Source: Rhizobium sp. Pop5 (GTDB taxonomy: Bacteria > Pseudomonadota > Alphaproteobacteria > Rhizobiales > Rhizobiaceae). Taken from it: 64,000 nucleotides of DNA. The notes beneath the pieces were generated by a model. The model saw only the letters and a list, made by a program, of their open reading frames with translations. It was not told where the DNA came from and searched no databases. The first letter of the stretch is position 1. Every line of letters starts with the position of its first letter. Location of the stretch: assembly GCF_024721175.1 (NCBI RefSeq), contig NZ_CP099402.1, positions 310,001 to 374,000 on the forward strand. Direction: 5' to 3'. This document shows, in pieces, positions 55,188 to 64,000 of this stretch. Made by a program: the position numbers and the translations under genes.

Positions 55188-57113
55188 TTAGCCGACGTCC
55201 TTCATGCCATGCCGTTCGTCCGACGCATGGGCGAGAATACGGTTGCGGCCTTGCGTCTTGGCGTCGTAGAGCGCGGCATCGGCCTCGCTCAGGAGACGGT
55301 TCGGGTTGATCCGCAGGGTGGCTCCCGTCGCGCAGGATATGCCGATGCTGGCGGTCACCCGCCCAAACTCGCTGCCGGAATGAACGATGTTCTCCTGGGC
55401 CAGGCGACGTGCGAATTGCTCCGCTACGATCATCGCGCCTTTCGCGCTGGTCGCGGGAAGCAGAACCACGAATTCCTCGCCGCCGTAGCGCGCAACGATA
55501 TCCGCCGGCCGGCTGACGGACTGGCGCAGGCACTTGCTGACCACACGCAGGCACTGGTCTCCGGCGGGATGGCCATAGGTGTCGTTATAGGCCTTGAACC
55601 GGTCGATATCGACCATGAGAAGGCTGAAGGGCGTGTTTTTCCTGGCGTTGCCGGCGGTCTCGCGGGCGAAAGCCTCGTCGAAGGCCCGGCGGTTGGCCAT
55701 ACCCGTCAGCCCATCGGTCTCGGCAAGATTCCTCAGCTGCTCCGCCGACAGCCTGAGGGCGATTTCGGCCTCCTTCGTCGCTGTGATGTCCGAAACGACG
55801 GCCATTGCGGCGCCGTCTTCGGCCAGTCTTGTGCGAATGCTGCGCCAGTCGCCATTATGAAGTTGAACTTCCTCGTCTTTGTTGGTGTGCAACGAGGCGG
55901 TGGCGGCCTTGATCCACGCCTCGAGGTCCTCCGGAATGCCGGGTCGCTCCTCCGTTTCGGCGACCCGGCGAAGGATGTCGCTGATATGCGCGCCGACCAC
56001 GCGGGCATCGCCCGAGAGCGGAAACGCGCTGCGATACTGCTCGTTGCAAAAGATGAGGAAACCCTTTTTGTCGTACATGGCGATGCCATCCGACATGCCG
56101 GCCATCGCATGCGACAGCAGGTTCTTGCTTTCGCGCAACTCCCGCTCCAGCGCGGCACGCTCGGTCACATCGCGCGTCACGCCGGCAAGACCGATCACCC
56201 GCCCCTGCTTATCCCGCAGCGGCACCTTGGAGGCGAGCATGGATCTGCCCTCGATATGTTCGGGGCAGTCGATCAGCGGCTCGCCCGTTTCCATCACCTG
56301 CTGCTCGAGATGATACAGTTCCTCGGCGAGCGGCCGCGACAAGAGGTTGAAATCCGACAATCCGGTCATCTCAGCCGTCGTCCGGAAACGGTAGAGGCGG
56401 ATCATGTTCTCATTGACGGTGATGAAGCGGCTGTTTCTATCCTTCACGTAGAGATAGTCGGGCGACTGCGAAAATGCGGTCACCAATATGCTGCGCTCCA
56501 GCTCCCATTGCTGCATCTTCAGGAGAACGAAACCGCACAGCATTGTCGCCAGGCAATTCAATGCCGTCACGGGAAACCCGGCGCCGGTCAGCACATCGGC
56601 GCTCGACAGGGTGGGAAGCATCGTCATCGATGCGACAATCACCCCGGCAAGCGCAAGGCTCAGCAGCGCAACATCCGTGAGACCAGGCGAGCGCTTCCGA
56701 ATCCAGAAATGCGCAATCAAGCCGATGCCGGTCGCGCCAGCCATCGCGACGATCCCGTCGACCATTGCCGCGCCGCCGACGGCAAAACGGAAAGCCACCG
56801 CCAATACCACGGCAAAAACCGCTGCTATCGGCCCGCCGAACATGCCGGCCAGCGCAAGTGGTGAGAAGCGCAGATCGATATAGATGCCCGGATGGTATTC
56901 GACAGCAAGCAATATCGAGCCGATAGAGGCGCCACCGGCTATGATGCCGAAGGCGATTTTTTGCCGCTGGGGCGAATGACGCTGAAACTGGGTCGAGAAA
57001 TGCGCCCACAGCGAAATTGCCAGGCACACGAAGGAAAGATTGCCACCGAATTGCGTCCAGATGCCATTCACCACGTGGATCTCACCTTCCAAGACTTTTA
57101 ACGCACTGATCAT
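55188..57113 (-). CDS. LytS-like membrane sensor with PAS domains and GGDEF diguanylate cyclase
   Basis: A 641-residue protein. An N-terminal 5TM-LYT-like membrane part (about 1-190, FGGNLSFVCLAISLWAHF, LRFSPLALAGMFGGPIAAVF) is followed by two PAS domains (YLYVKDRNSRFITVNENMI; GIAMYDKKGFLIFCNEQYRS) and a GGDEF domain. The active site ADIVARYGGEEFVVLLP is intact, and RPAD sits exactly where the product-inhibition I-site (RxxD) is expected. It is therefore a likely active, feedback-inhibited c-di-GMP synthase. It lies 20 nt after the CHASE4-type gene, probably in one operon. Confidence 0.93.
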   Translation of the reverse strand: MISALKVLEGEIHVVNGIWTQFGGNLSFVCLAISLWAHFSTQFQRHSPQRQKIAFGIIAGGASIGSILLAVEYHPGIYIDLRFSPLALAGMFGGPIAAVFAVVLAVAFRFAVGGAAMVDGIVAMAGATGIGLIAHFWIRKRSPGLTDVALLSLALAGVIVASMTMLPTLSSADVLTGAGFPVTALNCLATMLCGFVLLKMQQWELERSILVTAFSQSPDYLYVKDRNSRFITVNENMIRLYRFRTTAEMTGLSDFNLLSRPLAEELYHLEQQVMETGEPLIDCPEHIEGRSMLASKVPLRDKQGRVIGLAGVTRDVTERAALERELRESKNLLSHAMAGMSDGIAMYDKKGFLIFCNEQYRSAFPLSGDARVVGAHISDILRRVAETEERPGIPEDLEAWIKAATASLHTNKDEEVQLHNGDWRSIRTRLAEDGAAMAVVSDITATKEAEIALRLSAEQLRNLAETDGLTGMANRRAFDEAFARETAGNARKNTPFSLLMVDIDRFKAYNDTYGHPAGDQCLRVVSKCLRQSVSRPADIVARYGGEEFVVLLPATSAKGAMIVAEQFARRLAQENIVHSGSEFGRVTASIGISCATGATLRINPNRLLSEADAALYDAKTQGRNRILAHASDERHGMKDVG

Positions 57114-57133
57114 AGAGCAACACTGGTTTGAGC

Positions 57134-59338
57134 TTAGTTAAATCGCAGGCCCATCGGGCTGTATTTGCTCGCAGATGTTGATCCGTCCTGAACCATCGAC
57201 CGGTCGGTCGAAAGGTCCGCGCCTGCATTCTCCCGAAGCAGTCTGAGCGAAATCTCGTAGGGCAGCATGGGTTTGCCGATCAGGAAACCCTGAAGCTGAT
57301 CGCAGCCGCAGTCTCGCAACGTCTCCATCTGCTGCGGGTTCTCGATGCCCTCGGCCGTGACGGGAATCCCGAGCGCCGTCGCAAGCGCGATGGTCGCGCG
57401 CAGAACGCCGACGCCGCTTTCGCTCTCCTCCAGGCCGGAGACGAGCGAGCGGTCGATCTTCACGCGGTCGAAGCCGAACTGCCGCAAGGCGCCGATGCTG
57501 GCATAGCCGCAGCCGAAATCATCGAGCGCGAACTTGATGCCCACGTTCCTGAGCTGATCGATGGAGCGGCGGGCCTGATCGGGGCTCGTCATCAGCACGC
57601 CTTCGGTTATTTCAAGCGTCAGCCGGGTGGCATCGAAATCGGATTCCTGAAGAATGGCGGTCACCTGCGCCGCGAAATCCGGGTTGCAAAGCTGGACCGG
57701 CGAGACGTTGACCGACAGCTCAAGGCCCGGCCAGTTCCTGGCATGCTCGATGGATCTGCGCAGCATATGCGCGCCGAGCGCATCGATGAGCCCGGATCTT
57801 TCGGCGAGCGGAACGAAAACCTCGGGGCTGATGTTTCCGGCAGCGCTGCGCCAGCGCGCCAGAGCCTCGAGGCCGATGATGGCGCCCGTCGCCGCCGAAA
57901 CGAGCGGCTGGAAGGCAGGTTCGATCACGCCATTGCTGATCGCTTTTCGCAATCCGCCTTCCAGTTCGGCGACGCGTTGGCGTTCGCGGTCGAACTCCGG
58001 ATCATAGGCGACCACTTGGTCCTTGCCGTTTTGCTTGGCGCGGCAAAGGGCCATACGCGCCCGGCGCAGCAACTCACAGGGAGTGATGTCGTCGGTTCGA
58101 AGCGCGACCCCGATGCTCGCCCGGACCTCGATCGTCCGGTCGCCAATCCTGAACGGATCGGCAAAGAGCCCGAAGATTGCTTCCTCCATCTCGCTCCCCG
58201 CAGCAGAGCCAGGACGTAGCAGCGCGAACTCGTCGCCACCAAGCCTCGCCGTGGTAAGGATTTCCGGGTGGCATTTCTTGAGAGCGTTGGCGACGATATT
58301 GATGAGTTCATCTCCAACAGTATGGCCCCAGGCGTCGTTGACTGATTTGAAGCCGTCGAGATCGATCACGTAGAGCGACACCACAGGCGCTGCGCCGTCG
58401 ATCTGTTCCAGCGTCTCGAGCAGGCCGTGCCTGTTGAGCAGGCCGCTCGGAGCGTCATGGCTGGCGACGAAACGCGCAGCCTCGGCCACGCGGCGCAGGC
58501 GCCGCGTCTCGAACATGCCGGCCAACAGCGCGACCATCAGAAAAAGCATGAGAATGCCGACGGAGGCGGCGATATAAGGATACACCTTTTCGAAGACGGC
58601 ATTTCCAGGCGCCTTGCTCGGCCAGACGAGGTAGGCGATGGCGCCGCCGTCCATGTCCGTGACAGCAATGCTGAGCATCCCGGGCTCAGGTGTCGATTGC
58701 AGCCGTAACCCCTCCAGCCCATGCTCCCTCGAGAGCCTGTTGATGACCTCGGGCGTCAGCTCCTCGGAGAATGTCAGGATACTGAGCTTGGCAAGCCCGG
58801 TGGTTGTGCCGAAGGGCTGGATCGCCTGTGATGCGGCAAGCGCGACGCCGGTCTTCGTCTCGAAGAAATGGATCAGCGGCGTCGATTGCTGGCCTGCGGC
58901 AGCCTCGATCTGCCTGTCGAAGGCCTTCCCGAAATAGTGACGCGGCTCGAACGACCTGCCCTTCAAAAAGGCGGAAACGGTATCGCCGCCCGGGCCGATC
59001 ACGACCGCGGCATCATAGAGCGGATCGTTGGCGCTGGGCTTGCCCCAGTTCTCGAAGCTCCAGTCGGCGGGGGCAGAAGACCCGACGGCCGCATAGGCGT
59101 CGTCCCAGACGGCATTGTCCTTGACGGCCTCCCCGAGCCTGCTTGAAAGCGCATCGAGTGCTGCCTGCGCTGCACGATTGGCGCGCGCATCGTCGATTTC
59201 ATTTGCCGACCGCATCATCGTCATGACGACATGCGTCTCAAGGCCGGTCAGCAGGAATGCCACGGCCAGAAAGCAGGCGGCCGCCGCGGCGATGGGGGAG
59301 GTATGAGCGCGAATGCGCCCTGCCAGAGTGGACGACAT
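57134..59338 (-). CDS. CHASE4-like sensor with GGDEF and EAL domains
   Basis: A 734-residue protein. A first membrane helix (about 16-38) and a second (about 255-280, ASVGILMLFLMVALLAGMF) enclose a periplasmic CHASE4-like sensor (AVWDDAYAAVGSSAPADWSF, FEPRHYFGKAFDRQIE). The GGDEF site TTARLGGDEFALLRP is intact, without an RxxD site. The EAL domain is complete (LEALARWRSAAG, VNVSPVQL, LEITEG, ALDDFGCGY, VKIDRS, VTAEGIE, LQGF). It can be bifunctional. It is upstream of, and probably cotranscribed with, the PAS-GGDEF gene 20 nt away, so the two may act on the same c-di-GMP pool. Confidence 0.93.
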   Translation of the reverse strand: MSSTLAGRIRAHTSPIAAAAACFLAVAFLLTGLETHVVMTMMRSANEIDDARANRAAQAALDALSSRLGEAVKDNAVWDDAYAAVGSSAPADWSFENWGKPSANDPLYDAAVVIGPGGDTVSAFLKGRSFEPRHYFGKAFDRQIEAAAGQQSTPLIHFFETKTGVALAASQAIQPFGTTTGLAKLSILTFSEELTPEVINRLSREHGLEGLRLQSTPEPGMLSIAVTDMDGGAIAYLVWPSKAPGNAVFEKVYPYIAASVGILMLFLMVALLAGMFETRRLRRVAEAARFVASHDAPSGLLNRHGLLETLEQIDGAAPVVSLYVIDLDGFKSVNDAWGHTVGDELINIVANALKKCHPEILTTARLGGDEFALLRPGSAAGSEMEEAIFGLFADPFRIGDRTIEVRASIGVALRTDDITPCELLRRARMALCRAKQNGKDQVVAYDPEFDRERQRVAELEGGLRKAISNGVIEPAFQPLVSAATGAIIGLEALARWRSAAGNISPEVFVPLAERSGLIDALGAHMLRRSIEHARNWPGLELSVNVSPVQLCNPDFAAQVTAILQESDFDATRLTLEITEGVLMTSPDQARRSIDQLRNVGIKFALDDFGCGYASIGALRQFGFDRVKIDRSLVSGLEESESGVGVLRATIALATALGIPVTAEGIENPQQMETLRDCGCDQLQGFLIGKPMLPYEISLRLLRENAGADLSTDRSMVQDGSTSASKYSPMGLRFN

Positions 59339-60068
59339 GAAACGTACGCAAAACCGGATGGAAGGTCATGCCCAAGGACTGCAGAAGACATCATGTCCGC
59401 AACGCGCTGCAGTTCAGCCGCTAGCATCCGATGCCATAAGGCACGCTTAACAACCGCGCCCTCTGCCCCGGGGATAGGGCGCTCGCGACGCAATTGTGCG
59501 CCATCCGGATATTTTTGCGCAATCGGACCACGCCCCTTCAGGGCTTACGGGACCATCGCAGCCACGAAGGGTAAGGCGGCATCGACGTTCGAGACGCAGG
59601 CGACGCCTCCATCAACGCCGAAGTCTCCCGGGCTTCCGGGCAATAAGCCGTCTCATTCACCGTTCAACCAGTTGCTCCAATAGTCGAGCGAAAATTGCGG
59701 ATCCTCTTGTCGACCTTGAATTCAGGAGAGACAAACAACGCTTAAATGCTTTTTAAGGCATACGTAATAAAATCAGAATGAAAAGCTGCCAGGAGTTTCA
59801 TAGAGTTTGTCGCCTTCTACCGATCAGATCGAAATTCTTCGAGGAAATCTCCAACATCGTTGAGGAAATAGCATTTCCCCATCCGTCGCAGTATCCACTC
59901 TGCACGGGCCCCAGAGACTTGACGGTGCTGCCCGCAATGCTGTGGCAACAACCGCAAGCAATTGGGAACAGTTTTGATATCCATCGCCGGATGATGATCG
60001 ATCCGGTCGTCTGATCCATGAGGGATCTGACACACTGCTCGGCCGAGCAACCAACGCGACATAGGCCC
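59339..60068. other. Intergenic region between divergent c-di-GMP genes
   Basis: About 0.73 kb between the CHASE4-type gene (minus) and the GAF-type gene (plus). A short frame at 59778-60014 is Cys/Pro-rich without a ribosome-binding site and is not called. A small CCCGGG hairpin lies near 59628. No operator, RNA gene or repeat could be supported. Confidence 0.5.
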
Positions 60069-62276
60069 ATGCCACTCGACGAAATCTGCAGAATTCAAGC
60101 GCTTCACGAAGCGAGGATCCTGGATACACCACCATCCTCAGAGTTCGATTCCATCGTAGAGCTAGCGCGCTGCATGTTCGATTGTCCGATCGCACTCATT
60201 TCCCTCGTCGATACGGATCGCCAATGGTTCAAAGCCAAGGTGGGCATCGCGTTCGGACAGGCGCCCCGCGCCGGTTCCTTCTGCGGACATGTCGTGGAAA
60301 GGGCCTCGGCGTTGATCGTTCAAGACGCAACACGCGATGCGAGGTTTGCCTCAAACATCTTTGTGGCAGGACCTCCCACGGTAACGTTTTATGCCGGCAT
60401 GCCCCTGATGGAGGGGGAAATTTGTTACGGCAGTCTGTGTGTGATGGACACAAAACCGCGCGAGTTCGGCGAGCCAGATCAAGCGAAACTGGAACGGCTT
60501 GCAACCGTCGCCGTCGGGTTGATCCGCGAGCAGAGACAGACGATGCTGTTGAGTGAACAGCGTCGTGAACTGGAACTCAAGCAGGCGCGTTTCGAACAGA
60601 CGGAACGCTCGGCCAAGGTCGGTGGATTTGAAATGGATCTGCAAACTGGCGCCCTCGTCTGGTCGGATCAAATCTACCGCACCGTGGGCCTGCCAGTTGG
60701 ACTGCCGTTGACATCCGATATCGTGATTGGATGTTATGCTCCGGAAGAACGCGAAGGGGTGAGGACAAGGATAAAGAATGCCCTTGCTGGCGCCAGCACC
60801 GGTGTCGACAGAGAATACAGGATCATAACGCCGGAAGGCGAAGACAGATGGGTGCACATCGTCAGCGACATAGAAATGATCGACGGTCAGCCTCGACGGC
60901 TCTTCGGCATTCTTCAGGATGTCTCCGAGAGAGTGAGATATGAACGTCGCCTCCTCAAGACTGCGAACACCGACAGCCTGACAGGACTTGGAAACCGGAC
61001 TGCCTATGTTTCTCAACTCAATGCGGCCACCGAAAAGCAAGCTTCGTCAGTGGGATTGTTGCTCATCGATGTCGACCATCTCAAACAGATCAACGACACG
61101 CTCGGTCACGCCTTAGGCGATATCGTCCTCAAGGAAGTTGCAGAGCGGCTCTCCGAGAGAACCGTCCGCCGCGGCCAGGCCTTTCGTCTAGGCGGCGACG
61201 AATTTGCGGTGTTGATCGAAGACAATATGAGTGCACGGAAGATGGCAGGACTGGCGCGCAGCATCATTGAATCTGTCGCGCAACCACTGCACGTCGACGG
61301 ATCCACGATCATACCCAAGGTCACCGTAGGGGGAGCCATATTCGAGGCCGCTATGGACGGGGCATCGCTTGCGCAAAACGCCGACTTCGCCCTCTATCAC
61401 GCCAAGGCAACGCGGCGGGGCAGCTATGTGCAATTCGAACCCTGTCTCCGCACTCGGATTTCCACTCGGATCGAAACGACCAGGGAGGTCGAGCGCGCAT
61501 TGGTGGGAGGCCGGCTGATGCCTTATTACCAGCCAATCATCCTGAGCGCGAACGGCGACGTCGTCGGCTTCGAGGCATTGGTGCGAATGAAGCGAGATGA
61601 TGGCTCCATCGTATCTGCGGGCGAGTTCCATGCAGCATTGGACGACCCACATCTCAGCCACCGCGTGACTTCCACCATGGTCGCCCAAATCGCTGCGGAC
61701 TTGCAAAGATGGTCTGATCAAGGGCTATCGATCGCACGCATTGGTCTCAATGTCAGCGCAGCGGACTTCACTCGCGGTGATTTAGAAGCCCGCATCAGTG
61801 CCGCCTTTGGCCCAAGAGGCATTCCGCTCGACAGGCTTACGATCGAGGTGACCGAAACCGTGTTCATGCAAGGTGTCGAAGAGACAGTTGCGAGCACACT
61901 GCAGCGGCTGCGCAAACGGGGTGTTCTGGTGGCGTTGGATGATTTCGGCACGGGATTCGCTTCGCTGACCCACCTCCGGAGCTTACCAGTCGATATCATC
62001 AAGATTGACAAAAGTTTCATCGATACGATGGCTCATGACGCATCGAGCCTCGCGATTGTCGAGTTGGTCCTCGACCTCGCTCGAAAGCTTAAACTGAAGG
62101 TAACCGCCGAAGGGGTAGAGCAGCTTGGCCAAGCTCATAGTTTGCTCGAACTCGGTTGCACCTCTCTACAGGGCTATCTCTTCGGAAAGCCGATGCCCCA
62201 GGACAAAGTGAGAGATTTCCTTGAGGAGCGTGCACAGGCGCTGCATGCAGTCAGTGAAAACCCTGTCGCTGCATAG
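60069..62276 (+). CDS. GAF-PAS-GGDEF-EAL cytosolic c-di-GMP enzyme
   Basis: A 735-residue soluble protein. A GAF domain (residues about 20-165: LDTPPSSEFDSIVELARCMF, RAGSFCGHVVERASALIVQD, CYGSLCVMD) is followed by a PAS fold (KVGGFEMDLQTGALVWSDQI). Then come a GGDEF domain (FRLGGDEFAVLIED, without an RxxD site) and a complete EAL domain (GFEALVRMKRDDG, LNVSAADF, IEVTET, ALDDFGTGF, IKIDKS, VTAEGVE, LQGY). The start MPLDEICRIQALHE is the family-like one; an ATG at 60018 is also in frame. Codon use looks less GC-rich than in its neighbours. It is the gene nearest the curli locus. Confidence 0.92.
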   Translation: MPLDEICRIQALHEARILDTPPSSEFDSIVELARCMFDCPIALISLVDTDRQWFKAKVGIAFGQAPRAGSFCGHVVERASALIVQDATRDARFASNIFVAGPPTVTFYAGMPLMEGEICYGSLCVMDTKPREFGEPDQAKLERLATVAVGLIREQRQTMLLSEQRRELELKQARFEQTERSAKVGGFEMDLQTGALVWSDQIYRTVGLPVGLPLTSDIVIGCYAPEEREGVRTRIKNALAGASTGVDREYRIITPEGEDRWVHIVSDIEMIDGQPRRLFGILQDVSERVRYERRLLKTANTDSLTGLGNRTAYVSQLNAATEKQASSVGLLLIDVDHLKQINDTLGHALGDIVLKEVAERLSERTVRRGQAFRLGGDEFAVLIEDNMSARKMAGLARSIIESVAQPLHVDGSTIIPKVTVGGAIFEAAMDGASLAQNADFALYHAKATRRGSYVQFEPCLRTRISTRIETTREVERALVGGRLMPYYQPIILSANGDVVGFEALVRMKRDDGSIVSAGEFHAALDDPHLSHRVTSTMVAQIAADLQRWSDQGLSIARIGLNVSAADFTRGDLEARISAAFGPRGIPLDRLTIEVTETVFMQGVEETVASTLQRLRKRGVLVALDDFGTGFASLTHLRSLPVDIIKIDKSFIDTMAHDASSLAIVELVLDLARKLKLKVTAEGVEQLGQAHSLLELGCTSLQGYLFGKPMPQDKVRDFLEERAQALHAVSENPVAA

Positions 62277-62455
62277 GCGATAGCACGCCAGACAGCTCAC
62301 CATAATAGACCTATTTACCGCTTCAATTGCGGGGAGCGGGCGCAGTTCTCTGCGAATGAACCCCGACTGAATGGTGCCTTCAGCTTCCGTTGCAAAGGGC
62401 GAGTCTAAAAGAAAGACGTTCAACCGCGGTCCTATCCGCCTGAGGAGACACAGTC

Positions 62456-62893
62456 ATGATCCGCACGTCTTTCATTGCAACCGCACTCGTCGCTCTCGTT
62501 GGCCTCACCGCCGCAGCCCCCACCATGGCCAACGAAGTGCGTATCGAACAATATGGCTGGCAGAACTCTGCCGGTGGCGCGCAGGAAGGGTACGGAAACC
62601 GGATCAGAACCTACCAGAACGGTGGCTACAACCGGATTGTCGGGCATCAATATGGCCGCCATAACCTTTCGGCTGTGGGTCAGGAAGGCAATGACAACTA
62701 CGGCGCCACCTATCAGAGCGGCGACCGCAACGTAGCCGGCATCGGCCAGTTTGGCTCCAACCATACGACCATCCTTACCCAGGACGGCAATGGCAACATC
62801 GCGGCTGGCGTTCAGGTCGGCCATGGTTGCAGCGCCAATGTCAGTCAGGGTGGCAACGGCAATGTCGCGGCCTTCGTCCAGGCCTGCCCGTAA
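62456..62893 (+). CDS. Curlin-repeat protein (CsgA/CsgB-like subunit)
   Basis: A 145-residue secreted protein. The signal peptide is MIRTSFIATALVALVGLTAA then APTMANE. The mature chain consists of curlin-type repeats built on the Q-x-G-x2-N spacing (GNRIRTYQNGGYN, QEGNDNYGATYQSGDRN, QFGSNHTTILTQDGNGN, QGGNGNVAAFVQ), the strand-loop-strand pattern of amyloid curli subunits. A Cys pair near the C-terminus (GCSANVS, VQACP) could form a disulphide. It is followed by the CsgH-like gene 64 nt downstream. GAGGAG lies upstream of the ATG. Confidence 0.88.
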   Translation: MIRTSFIATALVALVGLTAAAPTMANEVRIEQYGWQNSAGGAQEGYGNRIRTYQNGGYNRIVGHQYGRHNLSAVGQEGNDNYGATYQSGDRNVAGIGQFGSNHTTILTQDGNGNIAAGVQVGHGCSANVSQGGNGNVAAFVQACP

Positions 62894-62957
62894 GCGGCTG
62901 CTCGGTAACGCGAAAGCCGTCAGGATCGCAACAGCAGATCATCAAGGGAGACGACCC

Positions 62958-63356
62958 ATGCCAAATAGCGTCAAGCATCCACGCCGCCTGCTGGCCATTC
63001 TCGCGCTGGTCCTGCTTCCCGTCGGCACAGTTACGGCCATGACGACCGCCAGCCAAAATGACGGGGCGCAGATTTGCGAAATCAAAGCAACGCCTGGAGG
63101 AGCTATGGTGAGACTGGATGCGCTCATCCACGCCGACAAGCATGTCGGCGGGACTTACACCTTCCATGTCGAGAAGTCAGGAGACGCTGGAAGCTCCACG
63201 ATCAACCAGAGTGGCGACTTTGATGCCACAGCCGGACATTCGGCGATCCTCAGCTCCGTCTCGCTCGACACCAAGGGAGCCGAATACGAGGCGACACTGG
63301 ATGTCGTGATCGGGGATAAGAGTTTCAGCTGCACGAAGCAGATCGGCGGCAACTGA
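62958..63356 (+). CDS. csgH: CsgH-like curli assembly modulator
   Basis: A 132-residue periplasmic protein with signal peptide MPNSVKHPRRLLAILALVLL then PVGTVTA. The mature part is predicted all-beta (IKATPGGAMVRLDALIHADK, GGTYTFHVEKSGDAGSSTIN). It has a Cys at each end (QICEIKA, SFSCTKQI), as in the CsgC/CsgH immunoglobulin-like fold. In alphaproteobacteria CsgH stands in for CsgC and blocks premature curlin amyloid formation in the periplasm. GGGAG lies upstream of the ATG. It ends before an intrinsic terminator at 63386-63413. Confidence 0.88.
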   Translation: MPNSVKHPRRLLAILALVLLPVGTVTAMTTASQNDGAQICEIKATPGGAMVRLDALIHADKHVGGTYTFHVEKSGDAGSSTINQSGDFDATAGHSAILSSVSLDTKGAEYEATLDVVIGDKSFSCTKQIGGN

Positions 63357-63385
63357 ACGGCCTCCACATTTTTCAAATCCCTCTG

Positions 63386-63413
63386 AAAGGGCGCCAGCTT
63401 CCGGCGCCCTTTT
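63386..63413 (+). terminator. Intrinsic terminator after csgH
   Basis: A 10-bp stem AAAGGGCGCC / GGCGCCCTTT with a 7-nt loop, the T-run (TTTT) overlapping the stem end, 30 nt after the csgH stop. Confidence 0.88.
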
Positions 63414-63529
63414 GCTTTCGATCAGGCTGAAACGACTGAACAACAACTGAACGGGCAATTCCGGCTGGGTTCAGCTGAAAGATGCAAAGATTGATCATCG
63501 GCCAAGGCAGCCGGCAAATGGAGATCAGG

Positions 63530-63943
63530 ATGACCCGCAACGTGCTTAAAACGCTTACCGTCACTCTTCTTGCCGGGAGCCTAGGGCTGGTAGCCTTGTC
63601 TGCACCGGCCTTTGCCGGCGGCCGGATCTCGATCAATCTCGCGCCAGGCAATGTCGAGGATGCTGATCTTTTTTCAACCGGACTGCGCGTCTATTCGCTC
63701 TACCGCGGTCTGAAAGACGCCGACATTCGGCAGCTGGGCCGGGGCAATGCGGCTGGCATCGCTCAGGCCGGCCGTAGCAATCTCGGCTTCATCCGGCAGC
63801 GGGGCAATGGTCATTCCGCAACCTTGCGGCAGAATGGCAACAACAATGCTTATGGCATTTTCGAGTATGGGCGAAATACAGAAACCGACGTGGTGCAAGA
63901 TGGGGATAACGGCAGTGGCGCTACCTTCAGCTATGGCTGGTAA
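63530..63943 (+). CDS. Second curlin-repeat protein (CsgB-like)
   Basis: A 137-residue secreted protein. The signal peptide is MTRNVLKTLTVTLLAGSLGL then VALSAPAFAGG. About four curlin-type repeats follow (IRQLGRGNAAGIAQAGRSN, IRQRGNGHSATLRQNGNNN, VVQDGDNGSGATFSYGW). The first mature segment (ISINLAPGNVEDADLFSTGL) lacks repeats, as in nucleator-type curlins, and the chain ends in an aromatic Trp. GGAG lies about 7 nt before the ATG. A terminator separates it from csgH, so it has its own promoter or depends on read-through. Export genes (csgG/E/F types) may lie beyond the window edge. Confidence 0.85.
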   Translation: MTRNVLKTLTVTLLAGSLGLVALSAPAFAGGRISINLAPGNVEDADLFSTGLRVYSLYRGLKDADIRQLGRGNAAGIAQAGRSNLGFIRQRGNGHSATLRQNGNNNAYGIFEYGRNTETDVVQDGDNGSGATFSYGW

Positions 63944-64000
63944 GGCAGTTCACAACAGTCCCCGAAGGCAATATCACCTTCGTCTACTCCGTCGCGGGCG

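Noticed and set aside
59778..60014. Short open frame before the GAF-type gene
   Set aside because: No ribosome-binding site and no protein-like hydrophobic pattern; frames on both strands are equally open here.
63958..63985. Short hairpin after the second curlin gene
   Set aside because: A 6-bp stem without a T-run near the window edge is too weak to call a terminator.

Overview
The window looks like chromosome or chromid-type DNA of a Rhizobium-group alphaproteobacterium (Rhizobium/Agrobacterium/Sinorhizobium relatives). The evidence is high-GC coding, a groESL operon behind a CIRCE element, a PutA lacking a DNA-binding N-terminus paired with an AsnC-type PutR, an intergenic palindromic mosaic of the rhizobial RIME type, a stachydrine/hydroxyproline catabolic island, and an alphaproteobacterial curli locus with csgH. 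No rRNA, tRNA, insertion sequence, prophage or CRISPR array was seen.

Layout. 0-8 kb: a LacI-type regulator cut by the window edge, a ParE-toxin remnant, small rhizobial hypotheticals including a DUF2934-HD fusion, groES-groEL, a DUF6522-like protein, and an HPP/CBS membrane protein. 8-15.5 kb: a methyl-accepting chemotaxis protein, a RIME-like repeat, then putA and divergent putR. 15.5-24.5 kb: an HxlR/DoxX/SDR unit, a LysR/MFS/SDR unit, a SAM methyltransferase opposite a GGDEF-EAL protein, and a LysR gene.

24.5-50.4 kb is the main point of interest. It is a roughly 26 kb island for uptake and complete breakdown of N-methylated prolines (stachydrine and/or hydroxyproline betaine). A Rieske oxygenase and its reductase can remove the first methyl group. 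A StcD-like flavoprotein with EtfBA can remove the second. Gfa, AdhC and FghA clear the formaldehyde in the same operon. A proline-racemase-family protein, an FAD oxidase, a DapA-like deaminase and an aldehyde dehydrogenase form a hydroxyproline-to-2-oxoglutarate route. Two betaine-type ABC importers and GntR, TetR and GlxA/AraC regulators complete it. Proline released this way could be burned by PutA at 11-14.5 kb. Odd members are two DMSP-lyase-like cupins flanking etfBA (one without metal ligands), a racemase-family protein lacking its second catalytic Cys, and a pyrroline-carboxylate reductase homologue beside the transporter.

50.4-64 kb: an intergenic region with three consecutive hairpins, an AraC regulator, a YdeP/FdhF-type molybdoenzyme with a small partner, three c-di-GMP enzymes of different architecture, and a curli-type locus (curlin, CsgH, second curlin) running to the window edge. 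Coordinates rest on reading frames, ribosome-binding sites and family lengths. Functional assignments are by recognition of motifs and gene context only.
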